This document shows positions 11,301-20,377 of a stretch of 64,000 nucleotides of DNA, piece after piece. Numbering within the stretch: the stretch's first letter is position 1; every line of letters starts with the position of its first letter. The stretch is from Plutella xylostella (lineage: Eukaryota > Arthropoda > Insecta > Lepidoptera > Plutellidae). The stretch is taken from contig NC_064008.1 in NCBI RefSeq assembly GCF_932276165.1, positions 749,001 through 813,000 of the forward strand. The letters run 5' to 3'. The position numbers were made by a program, and so were the translations under genes. The notes below the pieces were generated by a model. The model saw nothing but the letters and a program-made list of their open reading frames with translations. It had not been told where the DNA came from and made no database searches.

Positions 11301-11917
11301 CGTCTTCCCCTCGATACCCACAGTCGAATGGGCAGTCAGAACGAACTGTCCAAACTGTGAAAAATATTATGAAAAAATGTAGGTATGAAAGTACTGATTA
11401 CAGATTAGCCCTCTTGGAGTACTTAAATACACCTATTAGTAGTTCATTGGCCTCCCCTTCGGAAATATTAAATAGTCGAAAAATGAGGGGGCTATTACCG
11501 TGCATTCCGAAGTTACTTAAGCCGAAGCTACAAACTAACATAACATATGAGTTAAATAAACGGCAAAGTATGCAAAAGCAATATTATGATAAGGGAGCAC
11601 GTGATCTAGCACCATTACAAGTTGGACAAAGAGTAAAAGTACGAGTTTCTAAACAGTGGGTCGATGGGTCAATCACTTCATACGTGGGTAAAAGATCCTA
11701 TTCGGTTCAAATTGATGGAGGCAGTAGATTGATTCGAAACCGACGGCATCTCATAATCAATCCAAACGTCAACAGATCAAACCATGATCAACCAACATTA
11801 GCTTACGATGATATCGTCATCCAGAATAGTCCTCCTAGACCTCCAATTAATAATAATGTTGTTTGTCAACCATATGTTTCTCGTTTTGGCAGGGAAGTGA
11901 GACGTCCTGATCGGTGA
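8294..11917 (+). CDS. pol: Gag C-terminus fused to Pol (protease-RT-RNase H-integrase)
   Basis: The frame opens after a stop at 8291. There is no ATG near its start; counting from 8315 it has 1200 codons. Order: capsid C-terminus; a GC-rich Arg/Gly/Ala tract (about 67-110); a cysteine-rich nucleocapsid with two CxxC pairs (134-166); protease LDTGAD (D207); RT with FIDD (D488/D489); RNase H centred on SVDASKNGLGA (about 634); integrase HHCC zinc finger (about 850-895); and a DDE core with SDTFHFDG, MTDNGPEY and SERTVQT. All catalytic acidic residues are present. The tail VGQRVKVRV...LIRNRRHL is an integrase C-terminal fold. Only the upstream Gag break appears to stop autonomy. Confidence 0.9.
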   Translation, partial: CGIKDIALKERLLREPDLTLKKSLDICNIAQMSRLQVGVIKTETEKDVYAVEEYEQSPDEAYAYWMTRNNERGSRGRARARGRWSGPGRAAAAWASAGRPRAPAPVQLRAGPSSTRWYQGQTQPDSPSFRLNKTPFISADCKNCGFYHERNMCPAYGKRCLKCNNVNHFSRKCNIYDVQADENPDQVIYYFNKNCGDWSITLSVNNCEIPFKLDTGADVNVLPSRYLQQLGLSKEDLLSTSMKLRGYSGGDIIVIGRCNLKVLYKGQSYIIDFIIADVSSPPILGRYSCQELGVIKLTLAVTTNSQDEFTSGILNDYSDVFEGIGCMPGEYKICIDNTVRPVVHAPRKLPVAIKENLRNKLNEMEQQQIIAKVDGPTDWVNSMTVVRKPNGDLRICLDPQDLNLAIKREHFSLPTLEDITVKLSGAKYFSTVDAKNGFWQLKLSSDCTDLCTFNTAFGRYKFLRLPYGITSASEVFHKRMFEMFDDMEGVCHFIDDILIFAKTRQEHDRRLRAVLDRCRLINLKLNKNKCKFGLTEIKYLGHKFTQNGIYPDESHTSAIKEMKIPDNTKDLERFLGLVNYIGRFVPNLSNKTYELRQLLKKDVEWHWTDQHQNEFDSLKNILVDAPVLQYYVVDKPVVISVDASKNGLGACILQDNLPVSYASRSLTKAEQNYAQIEKELLACVYACEKFYCYIFGKNDVIIETDHKPLVNIIMKPISSAPARLQRMLLRLQLYSFKLVYKPGKYLYIADTLSRAPLPVSNQQLEERDHFDVQAQVCAVTACNPLTDTHFIILQKSTESDMELQLVIKYIKEGWPDNKQDVPDCVKPYWCFKSELSISYGLVWKDNRIVIPKALRHEMLKRVHVGHLGLEKCKLRTRETMFWPNINSQLEDYISKCQACLNFKNENRRETMISHEIPNRPWSKLGSDTFHFDGKLFLIVIDYYSKFFEVAELRSLKSEEIIQQLKIIFSKQGVPDILMTDNGPEYSSFEFRQFSEQWHFSHVTSSPRYPQSNGQSERTVQTVKNIMKKCRYESTDYRLALLEYLNTPISSSLASPSEILNSRKMRGLLPCIPKLLKPKLQTNITYELNKRQSMQKQYYDKGARDLAPLQVGQRVKVRVSKQWVDGSITSYVGKRSYSVQIDGGSRLIRNRRHLIINPNVNRSNHDQPTLAYDDIVIQNSPPRPPINNNVVCQPYVSRFGREVRRPDR

Positions 11918-12616
11918 GGCTACTCACACACTTAAGTAAGACGGATGCCTTCAGTGTACCTATATACTATAAAAAAAACTATGTAGGTATAGCCATGTAC
12001 CTAGCAATACCGACTGTTATGTTATGATGATTCATTGTTGTTATTTTCTGAGTATAGGAGTTTACTGTTATTTTATACCTACTACTAAACTATAAATCAG
12101 CTAAGTTAAAACATTTATGTACTTACTTACAGTATACCTAGTTAATAACGTAAACAAAATTTAAATAAGTGTTGTAATAGACTTAGTAAGTACATACCTA
12201 GATTTAAACCTTTAATTATACTTAGTTAATGTTATTAAGTACCTACTATAGTCAAAACTTTAACTAAATTGATAAGTTTTTTTTTTGTGTGTTAGTGGTT
12301 ATGTAACGCTAATATTTATATAGATTCTTAGTTAAGATTTATGATTAATTCTTGCCTACTTTACTATCGTTACAATATAAAAGCGACGTAACTACGTGAT
12401 GATAAATTGATACGTTGTATTAAAAACTGTTGGAAATCTTCATAGCTTAAGATTTATAACAAGGTACCTACTGTACTTGCTTATCCTTATTAATACAAGT
12501 TAAACAATGCTTTGTAAATTTATATTTATACTTAGGTATTGTTTTTAAATCTTTCTTTTAATTTTTTTTTGTGTGAGTATGGTATATATCTATATAAAGC
12601 CTTGTAAAAGGGGGGT
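11918..12616. other. 3' untranslated region of the 73-bp-LTR element
   Basis: About 700 bp, very AT-rich, with no ORF of note and no env-like gene. It ends in the polypurine tract AAAAGGGGGG just before the 3' LTR. Confidence 0.7.
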
Positions 12617-12689
12617 TGTGGGTATAAGTGGGTAGATAAATAATAAATAGTCTTGAACTTGAATTGCTGTTTCACTTACACGTTTTACA
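12617..12689 (+). repeat. 3' LTR (73 bp)
   Basis: Same sequence as 7762-7834, followed by the TSD ATCAT at 12690-12694. Confidence 0.85.
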
Positions 12690-13021
12690 ATCATGGGATC
12701 AATATATATTTTTTTTTAATAAAGAAACCAACTTTGATCTACTCATTGGTATTTTACGCACTCTTAACGTATCTCCGGCAGTCACTAGTTTGTCCGAGTC
12801 TTACCTCAAGGGACGCAAGCAGTGTGTACGTACCGACAGCGAGAGTTCAACTTGGTGTCCAGTACTTGCTGGCGTCCCTCAAGGCGGCGTTCTTTCTCCT
12901 TTACTTTTTTCTTTGTTCACATCTTAGCCAATAAACTCACTTCTCTCTACCACCTATATGCGGATGATCTCCAGCTCTACACTAGTGCACCTCCAGAACA
13001 CCTCAATTCTGCTATTAGCCT
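12690..13021 (+). pseudogene. CR1/Zenon-like LINE RT fragment, part 1 (right arm)
   Basis: Continues 7718-7761 after the Ty3 insertion. It encodes the same RT stretch as the left arm (GILRTLNVSPAVTSL, GVPQGGVLSPL), with the same frameshift after LFSLFTS. In the second frame it reaches YADDLQLYTSAPPEHL before the next insertion cuts it at GCCT. The frameshift shared with the left arm predates the inverted duplication. Confidence 0.8.
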
Positions 13022-13153
13022 TGTAAGGTAGGGAGGAGGAATAAGTAGAAACGCGGTGACTGCTGAGTAACAACTAACTTTATTCACGTTCACACGGACA
13101 TGGTAAGTAAGCAAGGTAAGCATATATATCTATTAAGTATATCTATCACTACA
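13022..13153 (-). repeat. 3' LTR of the mdg1-like element
   Basis: 132 bp, TG...CA, with an internal 13-bp duplication around ATCTATTAAGTAT that the 5' LTR lacks. Confidence 0.85.
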
Positions 13154-13320
13154 CCTTCCCCGAGAGGAAAAAATAAAATAAAATTACAATTTTATTTTAT
13201 TACTAGTGAAATTCTTATGAACTAAACATGGTTACACAATAAGAGTACATGGAGTACACAGTTAACACAAAGAATAAGAGTTATTCCATAAAAGTAAGTA
13301 CTTAATCTAATAAACTATAG

Positions 13321-16300
13321 CTAACATGGATAGTATAATTTGGTTCTATTCTTATGTACTAAATCTATTTTACCATCTTTTAATATTTCGACATTTGGTG
13401 CAACATCTTTGATAACTTTATAGGGTCCATTGTAAATATTTTGAAATTTATTACCAACTTCGTTTTTTACTAATATTAAATCATTTTCTTTATATCTAAT
13501 TGGGTTGCAATTTACGTCATATTTTTCTTTTCTGATAATTTTGCTTTGGAGTAAATTTTTTCGGGCTTCATTTAGAGATGTTTGTAATCTATACTTTAAC
13601 TGGAGTGGGTAGTCGTCATAGTTATAGAGTGGGTCTACTTTATCTTGTATTAAATTACTGGGTAACTTGCACTTTTTGCCGAATATTAATTCAAATGGAG
13701 TGTATTGTGTCGAAGAGTGAACTGACGTGTTATACGAAAAGCACCAAAATGGTAGCCAAGTGCTCCATGAATGTGGGTGGTTGTCAGTTTGGATTCGCAA
13801 GTAATTAGCTAAACTTTTGTGAGTGTTTTCCAAAGATCCTATGCTCTGATGGTGATAGGAAGTGGACTGAAGAGTAGTTATACCAAGTATTTTACAAACA
13901 TCTTTAAATAATGACGATAAAAATTCGGTTCCCCTATCGCTGGCACACTTATCAGGAATTCCATATTTAAGAATAAAATTGTTTACGAAGTTTGTAGCTA
14001 CTTCTAATAAACTTTTTGACTTCATTGGGTACGCTTCAACGTACTTGCTGAGTTCACACTGTATGGTAAGTATGTAAGAATTATTACTTTCGTCTTTATC
14101 TAATGGTCCTACGACATCAATGAATACTTTTTCCATAGCCGAAGTGGCTGTAGTTGTAATAGACATAGGTTCCTTTATATAATGTGAACTATACTTCTGT
14201 GTTTGACACTTTTCGCATTTTCTTATAAATTCTTTTACACTCTTTTCAAGACCTGGCCAAAAGTAATATTTTTTAATATTATTATACATCCTTCTAATAC
14301 CAGCGTGGCCACTAGATGGTAGTAGATGGAAATCATTTAATATTACTTTTTGGTCGTCTTTGTCTTCAATTCTTTTTATATTATTTAGTATACATAATCT
14401 TGGTCCGGACCAATTTTTATTTATTTGTACTTCATTTACTAACTTTTTTATAAACTCGTCGTATTTTTCGCACCTTACAAAAATTAATTCGTGCACGTTT
14501 ATTTCTTTACAAAATAATTTCAGCTCCCTCACAAAAGCGGCTGGCGTCAGTTGTGATCGGGCGGCTGGATTTATATATAAACTCATTTTACTTGGTGCAT
14601 AACAAAATATTTCGTTTTCTAACTCTATCTGTTTATTTTTACGTAATTTATTTAAGTAACTATCTTCAATAAAACTGAGTTCAACAGATATGCTCGGTCT
14701 ACTATGTATTTCTACAACTTTCGGTTGATCAGGCCGATCGTCCATAGGAATCGTAGCACCCCGAGATATCTGAGAATCGTTTATCTTTCTATATTGAGCG
14801 CGCGTCATAACATTAACGACACTATGACTCATTTCTTTAAGCTCGTCCGACGAGATAGACAGTCTCGACATTGCGTCTGCGGCTGCATTTTGTGAACCTT
14901 TAATATATTCAATTGAAAAATCGTACTCCTCTAGTACGAGTCTAAACTTCATGAGACGGCTCGATGGATCTCGCATGCCAAACAAGTAGATAAGCGGCTT
15001 ATGGTCAGTTTGAATGATAAAATTTCGTCCATATAAATACGGTCTAAAATGCTTAACGGCCCACACTATCGCCAACAACTCTTTTTCTATAGTGGGATAG
15101 TTGAGTTCCGCTTTGTTAAGATTTCTACTCGCGAACGCAATCGGTCTCTTATCTGAGTTACATAATATAGCACCTAGAGAGCAGTTGGATGCATCTGTTT
15201 GTAATTTGAACTGGTTGCTTTCTGATAAGTCGGGATATTGTAATACAGGGGGCGATGATATTATTGTTTTTAACTTATCGAAAGAAGATTGACATTCTTC
15301 ATTCCACACAAAGGGTGTATTTTTTTTTGTTAATCGGGTTAAAGGTAAAACTAGGTATGCAAAATTTCTAATGAATTTTCTATAATAGTTAGCGAAGGCT
15401 ACAAATCGCACAACTTCCTCTACATTTTTGGGTATTTGCCAATTTTTCAGTACTTCAATTTTTTGAGGGTCAGGTAAAACACCTTCACTTGATATGTCAT
15501 GTCCCAGATATAAAATTTCTTTTTTCAAAAAATTACATTTTAACGGATTAAGCTTTAAATTTACTTGTCGCATTCGACTAAAAACATCAATTAGATTTTT
15601 ATTATGATGTTCTAACGATTTTCCGAAAACAATCAAATCATCTAAGTAAACTAGACATTTTTCGTATGCTAAACCTGTCATTGCAATAGTCATCATTTTT
15701 GAAAATGCGTTGGGGCTAGTTTTTAAACCCAACGGCATCCTTGTCATTTGATACTGACCTGAATTAGAAGCAGTACATTTTATACTTTTGTTATCCTTTT
15801 GAATAACTTGGTATTGACCTGAACAGAATGCTGTGTATTTTCTGCTGTCGAGGTCAAGGTCACATTGGTAATAACTGTTTGAAAGATCTAAAGATGTAAA
15901 ATACATAGACCCTGAAAGAGAATCTAAGATTTCTGATATATTTGGGAGTGGAAATTTATCATCCTGTATACTGTTATTTAATTTTCTATAGTCAATTACT
16001 AAGCGCCATTTTTTGTTGCCGGAACTGTCAACCTTTTTGGGTACCAATAATATTGGACTCGACCATTCGCTTTGACATGGTTCTATTATCCCTTCTTTTA
16101 ACATGTTATTTAACTGATTATTAATTTCGGTTTTCTGTGAATAAGGGAGTCGATAAGGCTTACTATACACGGGGTCGACGTTCGGTTTTAAGTATATGTG
16201 GTGTTTATAAATGTTGGTTGTAGTTAATTTATCACCTGGTAACAGAAAAATATCTGAGTACTTTGCACAAATATTTTCGATAGAAACTTGTTCCTCAGAG

Positions 16301-17088
16301 TTCAAACCTGTTAAATTTAATAATTTAAATAGTTTTTTGACACGGTCTGCATTAATTTTTTCACACTTATTAAATGAACATAATTCGTACTCACTGATTT
16401 TATGAAGGATTGGTTGAATACTATCTAATCGAACCTCATTTTCATTTGTATTTAAGATTAAAATTGGTATGAAACCATTCGTAGGCTTGACTAATGTACT
16501 AGCGAGGAAAATGCCTTTTTGAACTTCGGACGTACACACGAGACATTCCTCCTTAAGATCGGTTTCTATGTAGTGAATCGATTCTGATCTTGGCGGTAAG
16601 GTATATCCATGGTTCTTTTTTTCTTTTCTTAATTTTAAAGGTAAAATTATATTTTCACCAGAACAGTCGCTAAATGATATTGTACTAGAATTGAGATCTA
16701 GAACTGCCTTTTGCTGTAAAAGAAAATCTTGTCCTAAAATCGCATTAGCTGTACAAGGTAAGTCATGGAACACATAAAATTTATGTTTAAATAAATGTCC
16801 AGTCGAATCATTACACGTGTTCAACGATAACCAAACGTATCCAATTGCTTCTAGTGTCCCACCGATTCCGTTTATCGTCAGCGTTTCCTTATGGATGGGA
16901 ACGTTGCAACTCAAAACATGTTTATGTTTAATTGCAGAAATTGAAGCTCCTGTATCTATGAGAAACGAATAATAATTGCAACCTGTGTATAATTCTATGC
17001 AACATGTACTATCGCTTGCACAAATAATATGATGCTCATTATTACTTTTAGTCACGAAAAAACTTATTTTGTTGGACAGAAGGTCCAT
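13321..17088 (-). CDS. pol: Ty3-type Pol polyprotein
   Basis: 1255 codons. Order: retropepsin-like protease FLIDTGAS (D45); RT (about 320-500) with VIDYRKLN, SLDLSNSYYQ and the catalytic YLDD near 481; RNase H beginning LQTDASNCSLGA; integrase with the zinc finger HAGIRRMYNN...KCEKCQTQ (interrupted here); then a DDE core with FIDVVGP, SDRGTEF and SLENTHKSL, so D, D and E are all present. The start overlaps the end of gag by 41 nt in the +1 frame, so Pol is made either from its own ATG or by frameshifting. Oddity: RT carries an extra 20 residues (about 412-432), a partial tandem copy of the segment ending SGQYQ; the DNA at about 15745-15835 shows the duplicated block. Confidence 0.92.
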   Translation of the reverse strand: MDLLSNKISFFVTKSNNEHHIICASDSTCCIELYTGCNYYSFLIDTGASISAIKHKHVLSCNVPIHKETLTINGIGGTLEAIGYVWLSLNTCNDSTGHLFKHKFYVFHDLPCTANAILGQDFLLQQKAVLDLNSSTISFSDCSGENIILPLKLRKEKKNHGYTLPPRSESIHYIETDLKEECLVCTSEVQKGIFLASTLVKPTNGFIPILILNTNENEVRLDSIQPILHKISEYELCSFNKCEKINADRVKKLFKLLNLTGLNSEEQVSIENICAKYSDIFLLPGDKLTTTNIYKHHIYLKPNVDPVYSKPYRLPYSQKTEINNQLNNMLKEGIIEPCQSEWSSPILLVPKKVDSSGNKKWRLVIDYRKLNNSIQDDKFPLPNISEILDSLSGSMYFTSLDLSNSYYQCDLDLDSRKYTAFCSGQYQVIQKDNKSIKCTASNSGQYQMTRMPLGLKTSPNAFSKMMTIAMTGLAYEKCLVYLDDLIVFGKSLEHHNKNLIDVFSRMRQVNLKLNPLKCNFLKKEILYLGHDISSEGVLPDPQKIEVLKNWQIPKNVEEVVRFVAFANYYRKFIRNFAYLVLPLTRLTKKNTPFVWNEECQSSFDKLKTIISSPPVLQYPDLSESNQFKLQTDASNCSLGAILCNSDKRPIAFASRNLNKAELNYPTIEKELLAIVWAVKHFRPYLYGRNFIIQTDHKPLIYLFGMRDPSSRLMKFRLVLEEYDFSIEYIKGSQNAAADAMSRLSISSDELKEMSHSVVNVMTRAQYRKINDSQISRGATIPMDDRPDQPKVVEIHSRPSISVELSFIEDSYLNKLRKNKQIELENEIFCYAPSKMSLYINPAARSQLTPAAFVRELKLFCKEINVHELIFVRCEKYDEFIKKLVNEVQINKNWSGPRLCILNNIKRIEDKDDQKVILNDFHLLPSSGHAGIRRMYNNIKKYYFWPGLEKSVKEFIRKCEKCQTQKYSSHYIKEPMSITTTATSAMEKVFIDVVGPLDKDESNNSYILTIQCELSKYVEAYPMKSKSLLEVATNFVNNFILKYGIPDKCASDRGTEFLSSLFKDVCKILGITTLQSTSYHHQSIGSLENTHKSLANYLRIQTDNHPHSWSTWLPFWCFSYNTSVHSSTQYTPFELIFGKKCKLPSNLIQDKVDPLYNYDDYPLQLKYRLQTSLNEARKNLLQSKIIRKEKYDVNCNPIRYKENDLILVKNEVGNKFQNIYNGPYKVIKDVAPNVEILKDGKIDLVHKNRTKLYYPC

Positions 17089-18304
17089 TTTCTTCTGTAT
17101 TATCGGTCATTACATTCACGTTATATTGGAATGATCCACGTTGTCCCCTCGAGTTGTACCTATTATAAGAATTAGGATACTGACCTCTGTATGAAGACTG
17201 ACCTCGGCCGGGGTTCCCACGACCACGGTGAGGAGGACCATGGTGGGCGGGGGCAGGGGCGGCTGGGGCGGATGGCCTGGAGTGATTATAAGAACCTCTG
17301 CCACGGACATGACTATGAAATGTCCTTGTATAGAAGTTTCGGTTCCCACGATAGCCTCTGAAACTTTTACGACCTCTGTTACTCATAGTTAAAATATCTC
17401 CTGACGTGGAGGGCGCTGGGACCTCCTCGTCTACTGCAGCCTGAATTGCATCTTTTAGGGTATCGAAATTTCGAGCTGCTATTATTGTGCTGAGACGCCT
17501 ATTGCGTAAACCGTCAGCAAAACGCTTTATTGCCTGCTTTTCATTTAGAGGCTGTAGTATTTTTAGATTTTCTGTTTTCCCATCTGCCTGTGAAATAGTA
17601 AGGTCCATAAATATTTCGGAAAGTTCCCTACCAAACTCGTCAATAGATTTCTGTTCTTGTCGCAAACTTTGGAGTCTATTTTGTAAAGCAACATAACTCT
17701 TTTTTGGCAAAAGGGCTGTACGCATATCTGCTAATAATTCCTTTACAGTTGCATACGAAGAGCTTAATTTCAACTTTGCGGATTGCGACAGTCGGTTCTT
17801 TAACACAAAGTTTATCAAATTAATTTGACATTCGTTTTTCTCTAAAATAGAGCTATAATATTCAACTCCGTCAATGAGCTGTTTAGTGGAGGAGACGTCG
17901 TTATTCATTGCTGGTAGTAGAGAAAGAGCTGTTTTCAATTCAAACTCCATTTTGTATTCTTTTTTACTTGTACTAATTGAACTCGATGTTGAACCAAATG
18001 TGTCTATAGTACTTTCTTTTACTCTAATATGAGACTTATTACAAAAATTACTTATATCAGTAAACAATTCAGAAATCTTATCACAATAATACCTAATTAA
18101 TAGTAAATTTTCCCCAAATATTTTCTTACTTTTTATCTCTAAGTCTAAAATTTCTAATAAATCCTTATAGCGATTATATAAAATTGTTGCTTCAGATAGC
18201 TTACTCTTTAAACGTTCTGGGGTTCTTTTTTCGTAACTTAACTTTGTTAAATTTTCTTTTATCAATTTTATATTTTCATGTATTTCTTTTAGCTCAGTAG
18301 CCAT
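17048..18304 (-). CDS. gag: Gag protein, RGG-type, no zinc knuckle
   Basis: 418 codons. The N-terminal half is charged and helical (KLIKENLTKLSYEKRTPERL), followed by a retrotransposon capsid region (about 125-290, SQSAKLKLSSSYATVKELL). The C-terminal 120 residues are rich in Arg, Gly, Tyr, Asn and Pro (RGRKSFRGYRGNRNFY, PHRGRGNPGRGQSSYRG). No CCHC zinc knuckle is present, so RNA binding probably relies on the RG-rich tail. The stop lies 41 nt inside pol. The tail contains a local GC-rich Ala/Pro patch (SRPSAPAAPAPAHHG). Confidence 0.85.
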   Translation of the reverse strand: MATELKEIHENIKLIKENLTKLSYEKRTPERLKSKLSEATILYNRYKDLLEILDLEIKSKKIFGENLLLIRYYCDKISELFTDISNFCNKSHIRVKESTIDTFGSTSSSISTSKKEYKMEFELKTALSLLPAMNNDVSSTKQLIDGVEYYSSILEKNECQINLINFVLKNRLSQSAKLKLSSSYATVKELLADMRTALLPKKSYVALQNRLQSLRQEQKSIDEFGRELSEIFMDLTISQADGKTENLKILQPLNEKQAIKRFADGLRNRRLSTIIAARNFDTLKDAIQAAVDEEVPAPSTSGDILTMSNRGRKSFRGYRGNRNFYTRTFHSHVRGRGSYNHSRPSAPAAPAPAHHGPPHRGRGNPGRGQSSYRGQYPNSYNRYNSRGQRGSFQYNVNVMTDNTEENGPSVQQNKFFRD

Positions 18305-18580
18305 AATACCCCATTTTAAAGTAAAATTATTAAAATATTACCCAGATAAAAAATGAACATACTTATGTTAGAAATACAACAATAATAATCATACCGTCTT
18401 ACTCGTATTAAAATACCTCCTGTAATGTATTACTGGCACTGCAAAAATCCATAGTAGGTACAAATGTTTCTATCGTAGCTTCGCACAAGTATATAGGAAT
18501 GTTTATTCGTAATCACAAGACGTCACAAAATTACCACTTTTTTACCACTATATTGCCCATAACACTTTCACGACACGTTA

Positions 18581-18937
18581 TCACGGATTGCCGCTCTCGA
18601 CGTCCAGCTCCTCGGCGGGCCTGGTCCTGGCCCCGCAGCCGGCGCACCGGGGCTCGTCGGCTCGGGGGCTCGCTCGCAGCGCTCTGCTCCGGAACAACGA
18701 TCTCCTCAGATTTTGTCGCAGAATCTGGTCATTTATCCAGTCGTGGTGGCACTTCTTGTAGCACTTGTAGGCGAGATAGGCGGCTAACAGAAGAAGAAGG
18801 CCTAAAATCATCATCATCACTATGCTGATGGCCGAAACATGAAATTGGAGTTGCTCAGTGCTGGCCGAATTTGTGCTCCCGATTCCATTTTGATTTATTA
18901 TCACTTCCTCTTTTTGGGGTTTAATTGTATTGCCCAT
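18581..18937 (-). CDS. Small membrane protein ORF upstream of gag
   Basis: 118 codons, the first ORF after the 5' LTR. The N-terminus MGNTIK fits a myristoylation signal (Gly2, Thr4). Residues about 34-56 (SAISIVMMMILGLLLLLAAY) form one strong transmembrane helix, followed by a Lys/Cys-rich juxtamembrane KCYKKCHH and a basic, Arg-rich tail with CAGCG. There is no signal peptide or envelope-like cleavage site. Extra short ORFs before gag occur in the 412/mdg1 lineage, but a myristoyl-plus-transmembrane protein is a specific prediction from this sequence. It could help membrane targeting of particles or movement between cells. Function unknown. Confidence 0.65.
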   Translation of the reverse strand: MGNTIKPQKEEVIINQNGIGSTNSASTEQLQFHVSAISIVMMMILGLLLLLAAYLAYKCYKKCHHDWINDQILRQNLRRSLFRSRALRASPRADEPRCAGCGARTRPAEELDVESGNP

Positions 18938-19044
18938 ATTATAAATTTTAAGTTATACTCGAACGGAAAATTACTGGAACATTGTTATACGACTCGCGGC
19001 TGCCTCCCCGCGACGCCCGAGTCCGTACGTGGCTAGGGTCGCCA

Positions 19045-19163
19045 TGTAAGGTAGGGAGGAGGAATAAGTAGAAACGCGGTGACTGCTGAGTAACAACTAA
19101 CTTTATTCACGTTCACACGGACATGGTAAGTAAGCAAGGTAAGCATATATATCTATCACTACA
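19045..19163 (-). repeat. 5' LTR of the mdg1-like element
   Basis: 119 bp, same sequence as 13022-13153 apart from a 13-bp deletion. On the sense strand it is followed by TGGCGACC (19037-19044), the primer-binding site. Confidence 0.85.
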
Positions 19164-20330
19164 GCCTCATCAACACCAATTTGGAGATTATCTCCAAGTG
19201 GTTGAAATCTTTTGGTCTGCTATTAAATCCCACTAAGTCACAACCAATCGTTTTTGGCAGCTCCAGAATGCTACGCAAGATTGACTTTGCAGCTGCGATG
19301 AGAGTCAGATATGACCAATCGGACATACCATATGTGACTTCATTAAAAAATCTCGGCGTGATCATGGACAGCACTCTCTCTTGGGTTCCCCAAGTTGATG
19401 CTGTGAGCAGGAAGCTTTTTGCATCTTTCCACTCTCTTAAACGCTTGCAGTATTTCCTACCGTTTAACACTAAAGTTAGGCTGGCACAGTCTCTACTGCT
19501 ACCTATTCTCGATTACGCTGACGTAAGCTATCTTGACCTCACTGAAGAGCTACTCAACAAACTCGAACGTCTCCAGAACTTATGTATCCGATTCATTTTT
19601 GGATTACGTAAGTACGATCACATTTCAATTGAAGTGACTCCCAATTCGCCTTCGCCGGAATACTCACATTCTCAACATGTTATTCAATGTTTTGATTAAC
19701 CCTTCTTCCCCCCAATATCTCAAATCTAAGTTTTCATTCCTATGTTCCCACGGCCGAGCGTTGAGATCTACAGAGAACAAGATGTTGAGTGTGCCTGATC
19801 GTAACGCTGCTTCTTATAGTGACTCGTTTGCTGTGAAAGCGGCGTGTCTGTGGAACACCTTGCCCGTGAACGTACGACTATCACCTTCGCTTGCTACCTT
19901 TAAAAAGAGCGTAAAGGATCACTATTATCAAACCTTATGTTGGAAATTATAATTATGTAAGTAAGTATATGTATGTATTAATATAGCCAGTATATATTAA
20001 GTGTATTTTGTCTCTTAGGTATATGTGTATTTATATTATTATTTAAGTAGGTTGAATAGGTGGGATAATTCTAGTTTATAAGTTTATTTTGGACATGCTT
20101 AATGTAGTCTTAGTTACTTATATGTCTGCATTTACTGTTTTTCTTTTTATTGTTGTATAAAAGAGTTTTGTTAAATTTACCTGAGTTTTCCACCAACCAA
20201 GGGTTGGCTGGAAGAAATTGCTTTTTGGCAATAAGCCCGCCTTTGTGTACTAACTTTTTCTTAATTTGTATTTTGTCTGTGTATGTTATTTTTTAAGTAT
20301 GCAATAAAGTGTCTATAAATAAATAAAAAC
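19164..20330 (+). pseudogene. CR1/Zenon-like LINE, part 2 and 3' end (right arm)
   Basis: RT coding continues from ISKWLKSFGLLLNPTKSQ through FGLRKYDHISIE. A frameshift falls near 19635-19690. The C-terminal part ends KDHYYQTLCWKL at 19952. The 3' UTR carries the CCAACCAAGGGTTGG stem-loop and a TGCAATAAAGTGTC end near 20309. Here the 13 bp missing from the left arm is retained. Confidence 0.8.
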
Positions 20331-20377
20331 AAAAAACCCGACTCCACGCTAAAAAGATGAAAATAAGTCCCAATGTT

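Larger units (their letters stand above)
7757..12694 (+). mobile_element. Ty3-type LTR element with 73-bp LTRs
   Basis: The 5-bp TSD ATCAT flanks 7762-12689. Both LTRs are 73 bp, start TGTGGGTATAAG and end GTTTTACA, and look identical. TGGCGCAGCCG follows the 5' LTR as primer-binding site, and AAAAGGGGGG precedes the 3' LTR as polypurine tract. Gag is broken and pol is open throughout. Gag/pol layout and the short LTRs resemble the CsRn1/Kamikaze group (inference). It sits inside the CR1/Zenon-like LINE of the right arm. Confidence 0.85.
13018..19167 (-). mobile_element. mdg1/412-like Ty3 retrotransposon with an extra 5' ORF
   Basis: It is flanked by GCCT (13018-13021 and 19164-19167). The sense strand is minus: 5' LTR 19163-19045, accessory ORF 18937-18581, gag 18304-17048, pol 17088-13321, 3' LTR 13153-13022. 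The primer-binding site just inside the 5' LTR begins TGGCGACC, as expected for a tRNA-Arg primer. The polypurine tract is GGGGAAGG. LTRs are very short and differ by a 13-bp duplication (132 versus 119 bp). Gag and pol are uninterrupted. The tRNA-Arg-type PBS and ORFs before gag are features of the 412/mdg1 lineage; the assignment is inference. Confidence 0.85.

Noticed and set aside
11918..12616. Search for an env gene in the 73-bp-LTR element
   Set aside because: No ORF with signal peptide or transmembrane segment is present.
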